From Gammaproteobacteria bacterium (GTDB lineage: Bacteria > Pseudomonadota > Gammaproteobacteria > Enterobacterales > Alteromonadaceae): DNA of 64,000 nucleotides. Location of the stretch: NCBI GenBank assembly GCA_018825965.1, contig JAHKAA010000026.1:62001-126000 (forward strand), read 5' to 3'. Of the stretch, positions 55,550 through 64,000 are shown in pieces (the first letter of the stretch is position 1; each line of letters begins with the position of its first letter). The position numbers and the translations under genes are program-made. The notes beneath the pieces were generated by a model. It did no database searches, was not told the origin of the DNA, and saw only the letters and a list, made by a program, of their open reading frames with translations.

Positions 55550-56950
55550 ATGACGCATGCAGTAATCAAAGATGTGCTGTCTGGCCAGTATCAGGTTGGC
55601 GATACAGTCACAGTAAAAGGGTGGATCCGTACTAAGCGTGATTCCAAAGCCGGGATTTCATTTTTAGCCGTGCACGACGGCAGCTGCTTTGATGCAGTTC
55701 AGGCCGTTGCTCCGGCTGATTTGAATAATTACGAAAACGAAATTAAACGTCTGACAACAGCGTGCTCTGTCATTGTGACTGGCACTGTGGCTAAGTCAGA
55801 AGGTCAGGGTCAGGCTTTTGAAATTCAGGCATCTACTGTTGAAGTGGTTGGCTGGGTGGAAAACCCGGACACCTACCCTATGGCTCCAAAACGCCACAGC
55901 ATGGAATACCTGCGTGAACAGGCACATTTACGTGCCCGGACTAACATGGTTGGCGCTATCACCCGTGTCCGTCACTGCTTGGCCCAGGCTATTCATCGTT
56001 TTTTCCACGAACGTGGTTTCTACTGGATCAGCACACCTATCATTACAGGTGCTGATGCTGAAGGCGCTGGTGAGATGTTCCGTGTTAGTACGCTGGATAT
56101 GGAAAACCTGCCACGTGACGACAAAGGCGCTATTGATTACAAACAGGACTTTTTCGGTAAAGAAACTTTCCTGACGGTATCGGGCCAACTGAACGTTGAA
56201 ACCTATGCCTGTGCTTTGTCTAAGGTCTATACCTTTGGCCCAACCTTCCGTGCTGAAAATTCAAACACCACCCGTCACTTAGCCGAGTTCTGGATGATTG
56301 AACCCGAAGTGGCTTACGCCGAATTAAAAGACGTGGCGCAGCTGGCTGAAGACATGTTGAAATTTGTATTTAAAGCAGTTTTAGAAGAACGTGCTGATGA
56401 TATGGCGTTTTTTGCTGAACGTGTGGACGAAAACGCGGTAAGCCGTCTGCAAAACATGATCGATTCGACCTTTGTTCGTATGGATTACACAGACGCTGTT
56501 GAAATTCTGAAAAACTGTGGTAAGAAATTTGATTACCCTGTGCAGTGGGGTGTGGATTTACAGTCTGAGCACGAACGCTACTTAGCTGAAGTGCATGTAG
56601 GTGCTCCTGTGATTCTGCAAAACTATCCAAAAGACATCAAAGCCTTTTACATGCGGATGAATGAAGATGGCAAAACTGTGGCTGCTATGGATATTCTGGC
56701 ACCTGGTATTGGTGAAATCATCGGTGGCAGTCAGCGTGAAGAGCGTTTAGAACAGCTGGATGCCCGTATGGACCAGATGGGTCTGAATAAAGAAGACTAC
56801 AGCTGGTACCGCGACCTGCGCCGTTACGGCACAGTGCCCCATGCCGGTTTTGGTTTAGGTTTTGAGCGTCTGGTGTCTTATGTCACTGGTGTGGGCAACG
56901 TACGTGATGTGATCGCCTTCCCCCGTACACCGGGTAATGCTGATTTCTAA
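55550..56950 (+). CDS. asnS: Asparaginyl-tRNA synthetase
   Basis: 466 residues, same length as E. coli AsnS. N-terminal OB-fold anticodon-binding domain ([24 protein letters not shown]) and class II catalytic core with motif 2 [22 protein letters not shown] and motif 3 [15 protein letters not shown]. Charges tRNA-Asn with asparagine. Its presence means the organism does not depend only on the transamidation route. Own terminator downstream. Confidence 0.97.
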   Translation: MTHAVIKDVLSGQYQVGDTVTVKGWIRTKRDSKAGISFLAVHDGSCFDAVQAVAPADLNNYENEIKRLTTACSVIVTGTVAKSEGQGQAFEIQASTVEVVGWVENPDTYPMAPKRHSMEYLREQAHLRARTNMVGAITRVRHCLAQAIHRFFHERGFYWISTPIITGADAEGAGEMFRVSTLDMENLPRDDKGAIDYKQDFFGKETFLTVSGQLNVETYACALSKVYTFGPTFRAENSNTTRHLAEFWMIEPEVAYAELKDVAQLAEDMLKFVFKAVLEERADDMAFFAERVDENAVSRLQNMIDSTFVRMDYTDAVEILKNCGKKFDYPVQWGVDLQSEHERYLAEVHVGAPVILQNYPKDIKAFYMRMNEDGKTVAAMDILAPGIGEIIGGSQREERLEQLDARMDQMGLNKEDYSWYRDLRRYGTVPHAGFGLGFERLVSYVTGVGNVRDVIAFPRTPGNADF

Positions 56951-56966
56951 GCAATAGCTGTTGAAG

Positions 56967-56995
56967 AAAAAAGGCCTCATTTGAGGCCTTTTTTC
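56967..56995 (+). terminator. Terminator after asnS
   Basis: AAAAAAGGCCTCA-TT-TGAGGCCTTTTTT, 16 bases after the stop; symmetrical tracts could also serve the converging gene at 57020. Confidence 0.88.
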
Positions 56996-57019
56996 TGAGA
57001 TTAAACTGACGAAGCAGCT

Positions 57020-57325
57020 TTAGCTACGCAGCCTGTTAAAAGCAGGCTCTTCAAAGTATTGATAAAACTCGTTTTCTAAGGCCTGCTTGCGTTCAGTCTG
57101 ATACGAGCTTGTTTTGGACAAAGCGACACCAAAAACCTCAAGGTAACTTTGCTCCATCAGTTGCTGTAACAAGGCTTTATCCACCAGTCCCAGTAACTCG
57201 CCTGCATAAAAAAAACCTTCAGCCCTGTGTTTTAATACCAGCACATTCTGACCCGCTTTTTTTGCCTGGAACAGCTGATCAAACTGCAGCCTGACCTGAG
57301 TGATAAAAATACTACGTTGATCCAT
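57020..57325 (-). CDS. Short protein of unknown function
   Basis: 101 residues, mostly helical, with LRLQFDQLFQAKKAGQN-like amphipathic start (QVRLQFDQLF at 11-20) and an acidic/aromatic end (ENEFYQYFEEPAF). No signal peptide, membrane segment or motif that I know. It lies 28 bases downstream of the nitroreductase gene on the same strand, so it is probably co-transcribed with it. Confidence 0.65.
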   Translation of the reverse strand: MDQRSIFITQVRLQFDQLFQAKKAGQNVLVLKHRAEGFFYAGELLGLVDKALLQQLMEQSYLEVFGVALSKTSSYQTERKQALENEFYQYFEEPAFNRLRS

Positions 57326-57353
57326 GGTCTGATTTTAATCCTTCAGGCTGTCA

Positions 57354-57914
57354 TTACTGGTAATCGCTAAAAAACTCTTCAACCGCCAAAGGTGCTTTGG
57401 CCGCAACTTCCTGCGCGCAAGTCCCTAAATACAGAAAACCAACAATTTCATCGTCTTCACCCAGCTCAAAAGCCTGCTTTACGAATTCATACTGAGTGTA
57501 AGCACCTGTGCGCCAGATACCACCGAATCCCTGGGCAAAAGCTGCCTGCTGCATCGCCATCACAGCACAAGCGGCCGACTGGGTTTGCTCAGACAAAGGC
57601 ACTTTAGGATGGTTGACGCATTTGGCGATACAGACAATGACCATAGGAGCACGTAAAGGCAACTGCCTGGCACGCTCAATCAGTTCATTGGCAACGGACG
57701 GATCTTCCTCAAGCGCAGCTTCTGCAAAAATATCGCCTAACTTTGCCAGAGCTTTTTTGCCATTGACCACCACAAAACGCCAGGGTCTTAAATGACCATG
57801 ATCAGGCACCTGCAAAGCAGCTTGTTTGATAATAGCCAGAGCTTCGCCACTGGGCGCAGGTTCAGTTAAACGTGCAGCAGAATAGCGGGTTGTTAATAAC
57901 GTCACAGCATCCAT
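57354..57914 (-). CDS. YdjA-type nitroreductase
   Basis: 186 residues, short nitroreductase. LTTRYSAARLTEPAPS carries the FMN-binding RxS-like start, PDHGHLRPWRFVVV is the YdjA signature, and GGIWRTGAYTQYEFVKQAF ends the FMN site. Family members are FMN flavoproteins with broad NAD(P)H-dependent reductase activity; the physiological substrate is unknown. Confidence 0.88.
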   Translation of the reverse strand: MDAVTLLTTRYSAARLTEPAPSGEALAIIKQAALQVPDHGHLRPWRFVVVNGKKALAKLGDIFAEAALEEDPSVANELIERARQLPLRAPMVIVCIAKCVNHPKVPLSEQTQSAACAVMAMQQAAFAQGFGGIWRTGAYTQYEFVKQAFELGEDDEIVGFLYLGTCAQEVAAKAPLAVEEFFSDYQ

Positions 57915-58037
57915 ATATAAACCCTTTGATTTAGCTCAGTTAAGGCTACCAAACTTTATTTTGTCCATACAACAGCTTTTGCACTTGCCGTTGTTGTTTG
58001 CTCAAGGACTGGGCGGAATGATCGAATAAAGTCCGGA

Positions 58038-59441
58038 TCAGGCCTGAAGCTGTTGATACAACAGCTGATAGTGCAAGGCTGATTCTGCCCAACCAAAACG
58101 CTGTTGCATACCCCTTTGTTGTACTTCTTTGTACCATTGAGGTTGCTGATACAACTGCAAAGCTCTGTTTAAAGCCTCCTGCAGTGCCTGTGCCGTTGGT
58201 TCAACAAAACCTATTCCTGTTGGCTCACTATCAGCCAAATCCCGTACCGTATCTTTTAAACCTCCTGTTAAACGCACCAGAGGCACAGTGCCATAACGTA
58301 AGCTGTAAATTTGATTCAAACCACAAGGCTCAAACAAAGATGGCATCAGGAAAAAATCGCCTGCAGCTTCCAGTTGATGGGATAAAGCTTCATTAAAACC
58401 TTCGACAAAAACAAAACGTCCGGGGAATTTGTCGTTTAACGCCTGCAATCGGCCAATATAAGCCTGATCCCCTGTGCCCATCATCAGCACTTGCGCGTCG
58501 GCTTCAACCAGCCATTGCTCTAAAGCAGGTAACAAATAGGCAAAACCTTTTTGTTCAGTCACCCGACTCACCAGCACAAAAAGTGGCGCCGTGGTTGGTT
58601 CAAGACCATAACGCTGCTTCAGTTCGGTTTTACAGGCCAGTTTGCCTTTGAGTTTAGTGCGGCTGTACTGAGCCGTCAGATACTGATCCGTCGCCGGATC
58701 CCACTGCTCATAATCACAGCCATTGAGAATGCCGGAGAAATCTTCACCCCGGGCCTGATACAAAGCAGCCAGCCCGTTTGCAGCAGGTTCAGACAATAAT
58801 TCAGTGGCATAACCTTTGCTGACCGTATTGACTTTATCCGCATAAGCCAAACCCAAGGCCAGCATGCTTGAACCTGCCATAGCAGTGGATGGATACACTT
58901 CAGTCTGAGCCCGGTCAGCCGCAGATAAAGCTTGCTGATAAGCGCCATTGTGAATGGTAAAGAGCATTTTGGTACCAGGCAAAGCCTGTTGATAAAACTG
59001 TTTTAGATAATAGGCCGCTATGCCTGTTTGCCAGTCATGACCATGAATGAGATCAGGTTTCCAGCCTGTCTCCACACACCACTGCAAGGCTGCTTTGCAG
59101 AAAAATGCAAAACGCAACGCATTATCCGGATAAGCATCTTGCCCGTCATCATAAGGCCGTGGCCGGCCAAAATAGTCATGATGCTCAATCAGTGCCAGCG
59201 GCACTTCTGAATTTAGAATATGACGAACAGCGCAGCCCTGAGGCTGCCCGCCCAAAGCAAAATAGACGGACTGCCAGTTCTGTTCAACCGGAACAGAATA
59301 AAGGCTACCATAACGAGGCAGCACTACCCTGACTTCATGCCCCAACTTTTGCATTTCTGTAGCTAAACCCCGGCTGGCATCAGCCAGCCCGCCGGTTTTA
59401 ATTACACCTTCAAACTCACTGCATAAAAACAACACACGCAT
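58038..59441 (-). CDS. glgA: Glycogen synthase
   Basis: 467 residues, GT5 family. ADP-glucose site KTGGL at 15-19, HGHDWQTGIAAYYLKQ in the N-terminal half, and the C-terminal active-site block MPSLFEPCGLNQIYSLRYGTVPLVRLTGGLKDTV. Adds glucose from ADP-glucose to the growing chain. It starts 55 bases after glgC on the same strand, so glgC-glgA form an operon. Branching enzyme GlgB must be encoded elsewhere. Confidence 0.96.
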   Translation of the reverse strand: MRVLFLCSEFEGVIKTGGLADASRGLATEMQKLGHEVRVVLPRYGSLYSVPVEQNWQSVYFALGGQPQGCAVRHILNSEVPLALIEHHDYFGRPRPYDDGQDAYPDNALRFAFFCKAALQWCVETGWKPDLIHGHDWQTGIAAYYLKQFYQQALPGTKMLFTIHNGAYQQALSAADRAQTEVYPSTAMAGSSMLALGLAYADKVNTVSKGYATELLSEPAANGLAALYQARGEDFSGILNGCDYEQWDPATDQYLTAQYSRTKLKGKLACKTELKQRYGLEPTTAPLFVLVSRVTEQKGFAYLLPALEQWLVEADAQVLMMGTGDQAYIGRLQALNDKFPGRFVFVEGFNEALSHQLEAAGDFFLMPSLFEPCGLNQIYSLRYGTVPLVRLTGGLKDTVRDLADSEPTGIGFVEPTAQALQEALNRALQLYQQPQWYKEVQQRGMQQRFGWAESALHYQLLYQQLQA

Positions 59442-59496
59442 TGATTATTTCCCACTAAAGGCCGCTGTTTGACCTGCAGCCTTTACGACCACAGCA

Positions 59497-60729
59497 TCAG
59501 TCAAATCCCACCAGTGCCCCTTTGGGGATCACCACAACACCGTCAGCAGATACATGGAAACGCTGACGATCCAGCACCGGATCTTCTCCAATAATGGTAT
59601 TAGGTGCTATTTTCACATCTTTGTCGATGATAGCACGGCGTATACGGCAACCCCGTCCTATATCGTTATTACCCATCAATACACATTTTTCAATGTAAGC
59701 ATGACTATGCACTACAGTGTTATATCCCAAAATAGACTGATACACGATAGCACCACTGACAATACAACCTGAGGCCACCATAGAACTGATCGCCTGCCCT
59801 GTTCTGTTGGCTTCATCATGCACAAACTTAGCAGGTGGCATAGGTGGAGTATAACTGCGTAGCGGCCAGTATTTATTGTATAAATCCAGCGGCGGCTGCA
59901 CAGAAATTAAATCCATGTTGGCTTCATAGTAAGAATCTATAGTCCCCACATCCCGCCAGTAGCCTTTGGAGTCCTCTTGCTCGCCCCGGATCATGTTCGT
60001 CGAAAAATCATAGACATACACATTACCTGCCGGGTACATCTTCGGAATAATGTTATGACCAAAATCGTGTTTTGAATCAATTTGAGCTGCATCTTCGTTC
60101 AGCACATCAACTAAGGTTTTAGCGTCAAAAATATAATTGCCCATAGAGGCCAGCACATAATCAGGCCGTCCGGGAATGGTTTTAGGATTTGATTTAGGCT
60201 TTTCTTCAAAACCGACCATTTTTCCTGTGCTGTCGACTTCTATGACACCAAATTCATGGGCCTGAGACACTGGCACAGGAATAGCGGCGACAGTCAGCAA
60301 CGCATTGTTTTGGCGATGATAGTTCAACATCTGCCGCACATCCATTTTGTAGATATGGTCGCCACCAAAGACGCAGACTTGCTCCGGATCTATGCCTTGG
60401 ATCAGATGCAGATTCTGATAGACCGCATCTGCAGTACCCAGGTACCAGTGCTTACCTGTTTGCATCTGTGCAGGAATAGGGTCGATAAATCTGTTGGTTA
60501 AACCTGTGACCCGCCATGCACGGCTTAAATGTTTCATCAGTGAATGTGATTTAAACTGAGTGATCACAAAAATCTGTAACAGATCTGAGTTCACAAAATT
60601 ATTCAGTACAAAATCGATAATCCTGTAATTGCCACCAAAGGGCACAGCAGGTTTGGCTCTGACTCCGGTCAAAGGTGCCAGTCTGGTCCCTTCGCCCCCC
60701 GCTAAAATCATGGTAAGTACACCAGACAT
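59497..60729 (-). CDS. glgC: Glucose-1-phosphate adenylyltransferase
   Basis: 410 residues. Makes ADP-glucose, the committed step of glycogen synthesis. The nucleotide-binding loop is LAGGEGTRLAPLT (9-21), RAKPAVPFGGNYRIIDF carries the activator-type lysine (K27), and FGGDHIYKMD the catalytic aspartate. FEEKPKSNPK binds glucose 1-phosphate. A left-handed beta-helix with hexapeptide repeats forms the C-terminus. First gene of glgC-glgA. Usually activated allosterically by fructose 1,6-bisphosphate or similar; the effector here is unknown. Confidence 0.96.
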   Translation of the reverse strand: MSGVLTMILAGGEGTRLAPLTGVRAKPAVPFGGNYRIIDFVLNNFVNSDLLQIFVITQFKSHSLMKHLSRAWRVTGLTNRFIDPIPAQMQTGKHWYLGTADAVYQNLHLIQGIDPEQVCVFGGDHIYKMDVRQMLNYHRQNNALLTVAAIPVPVSQAHEFGVIEVDSTGKMVGFEEKPKSNPKTIPGRPDYVLASMGNYIFDAKTLVDVLNEDAAQIDSKHDFGHNIIPKMYPAGNVYVYDFSTNMIRGEQEDSKGYWRDVGTIDSYYEANMDLISVQPPLDLYNKYWPLRSYTPPMPPAKFVHDEANRTGQAISSMVASGCIVSGAIVYQSILGYNTVVHSHAYIEKCVLMGNNDIGRGCRIRRAIIDKDVKIAPNTIIGEDPVLDRQRFHVSADGVVVIPKGALVGFD

Positions 60730-61129
60730 ATAAGTCTCCCTGTTAATAAACCCGACAATTTAACTATTACATTTTTATTCTGTTTTTGTGAAAGCAAAGC
60801 TGATACCACAACAGGCAACAGCCTGAAAAATTTGTTGTTTTCCAACTGAATCAAGGTCTCTGTGGACATTTAATTTAGGAACAACAGATGACACAGGTAT
60901 GACAAAATTCCATTTTGGTGCAGAGATTCATTATTGCACCAGAATTGAACTGCAGTTTTATGCATACGAATGCAACCACGACCTGAGTAATAGCGGGAAT
61001 TAGGTGTGCTTAGCAAGTGAAAGTTAGAAAAATATATTTCATGGGGTCGATCAGAACGGCATTCTGACCTTTATAAATAAGTTTCCACCCGACACTTATC
61101 AGGTGGAAGTTTTCACTACAGAGGTTTTA
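60730..61129. other. Intergenic region upstream of glgC
   Basis: No gene is apparent in these 400 bases. It should hold the glgC promoter, but I could not pick one with confidence. One palindrome, TGGTGCA-12 nt-TGCACCA (60916-60941), may be a protein-binding site or an RNA hairpin. TTCCACC-12 nt-GGTGGAA (about 61081-61106) may be a weak terminator for fadH. Confidence 0.4.
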
Positions 61130-63277
<2,148 letters not shown>

Positions 63278-63309
63278 TTATTACTTTGCCCAAACTATAG
63301 GTACATCAT

Positions 63310-64000
63310 ATGTCTGAGAAAAAACCTGGGATCTTAAGACGCTTTTTTGGTGGTATTTGGCGCGCTATCAGTCTGATCCGCCACATCACATTTAATTTGA
63401 TTTTTGCCATTTTATTTATCCTTGTACTGGTCTCTGTTTTCAGCGGCGACGATAAAGTGGAAGTTCCTGAAAGTGCCGCTTTAGTTCTGAACCTGTCCGG
63501 TGATTTGGTTGAAGAAAAACGTTATGTCGATCCTCTGGACCAGGTATTAAATGAGGGTATGGGTTCGCAAGAGGAAGATCCGGAAATTTTAGTGACGGAT
63601 CTGGTGAAAACCATTCAGGCCGCTACAAAAGATGAACGTATTAAAGCTATAGTGTTGGACCTGTCTTCTTTTGGCAGAGGCTCTATGGATAAATTATCCA
63701 TGGTAGGTTCTGCATTGCAGGACTTTAAAGCCGCGGGTAAAAAAATAATGGCAACAGGCGATTATTACAGCCAAAACCAGTATTTTCTTGCCTCTTATGC
63801 CGACAGCATCAACTTAAACCCTATGGGTACAGTGCTACTGGAAGGTTTTGCTAGCTTCCCTATGTATTACAAATCTGCGTTAGAAAAATTAAAAATCACC
63901 ACTCACGTATTTAAAGTGGGTACTTATAAATCTGCCGTAGAACCTTTTACCCGCGATACCATGTCGGATGAAGCCAAAGAAGCCAACAAAGCATGGTTAG
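63310..64000 (+). CDS. sppA: Signal peptide peptidase SppA (protease IV), N-terminal part
   Basis: 230 codons are visible before the window ends. After a basic start (MSEKKPGILRRFFGGIWRAI) comes one membrane anchor at about 24-45. The N-terminal SppA domain follows with LVLNLSGDLVEE, IKAIVLDLSSFGRGSMDKL and YADSINLNPMGTVLLEGFAS. The catalytic lysine lies in VFKVGTYKSAVEPFTRDTMS. The serine would be in the missing second half. It is the long 67K type, acting in the periplasm on released signal peptides. Divergent from fadH. Confidence 0.95.
   Translation, partial: MSEKKPGILRRFFGGIWRAISLIRHITFNLIFAILFILVLVSVFSGDDKVEVPESAALVLNLSGDLVEEKRYVDPLDQVLNEGMGSQEEDPEILVTDLVKTIQAATKDERIKAIVLDLSSFGRGSMDKLSMVGSALQDFKAAGKKIMATGDYYSQNQYFLASYADSINLNPMGTVLLEGFASFPMYYKSALEKLKITTHVFKVGTYKSAVEPFTRDTMSDEAKEANKAWL

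Noticed and set aside
57946-58137. 63-codon minus-strand frame at the end of glgA
   Set aside because: Overlaps the glgA coding end in another frame and has no start signal.
60916-60941. NtrC/sigma-54 site upstream of glgC
   Set aside because: The half-sites are in reversed order relative to the NtrC consensus, and no GG-N10-GC promoter element was identified nearby.

Overview
The window is a chromosomal segment of a free-living gammaproteobacterium of the Alteromonadales/Chromatiales type. Gene content, SeqA, HexR, Fur, and the gene order pgm-seqA-ybfF-DUF2788-ybfE-fldA-fur fit a Rheinheimera-like organism. That genus name is an inference from overall impression, not a search result. Almost everything from 3.6 kb onward is well-conserved housekeeping DNA; only the first 3.4 kb is clearly accessory.

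Layout. (1) 1-3.4 kb: AT-richer accessory DNA. It holds the start of a secreted PD40-type protein, an IS110-like non-coding scrap, and three orphan genes all on the minus strand. Each orphan gene lies between complementary RYYYAAC / GTTRRRY ends, which is the signature of integron gene cassettes; one attC site looks intact, with a bulged stem. No integrase is in the window. (2) 3.6-12 kb: the Entner-Doudoroff operon zwf-pgl-edd-glk-eda (minus) diverges from hexR, followed by pyk. (3) 12-22 kb: EamA transporter, pfkA, a LytS/LytTR-type two-component pair, a long palindromic intergenic repeat, Mpo1-like protein, thioesterase, HinT, M61 peptidase, YdjM-like protein, and a large QueD-like protein. 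(4) 22-28.5 kb: fabA, VOC protein, AsmA-family protein and a YdiJ-type FAD/Fe-S dehydrogenase. (5) 28.6-36.6 kb: glgP, pgm, seqA, ybfF, DUF2788, ybfE, fldA, DUF4442 protein and fur. (6) 36.7-43.6 kb: a degenerate ADP-ribosylglycohydrolase homologue, ppsA diverging from its regulator ppsR, a panE-like gene and class II DAHP synthase. (7) 43.8-49.9 kb: a MoxR/DUF58/transglutaminase operon, a small TIGR02647 protein, a diguanylate cyclase and htpX. (8) 50-55 kb: biotin genes bioBFCD diverging from bioA. (9) 55-64 kb: asnS, a YdjA-type nitroreductase, glgC-glgA, fadH and the start of sppA.

How it fits together. The dominant theme is central carbon metabolism under HexR. HexR-type palindromes (TGTARTWWWATTACA) occur between zwf and hexR, in front of pyk, twice in front of glgP, and in weaker form between ppsA and ppsR. 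One KDPG-sensing repressor could therefore coordinate Entner-Doudoroff flux, the pyruvate/PEP node and glycogen breakdown. A second theme is fatty-acid control: FadR-like operators lie in front of fabA and fadH. A BirA-like operator lies between bioB and bioA. I found no CRISPR array, prophage, rRNA or tRNA, and no clear new multi-gene system. The cassette cluster at the left edge and the glgP HexR sites are the most interesting parts.
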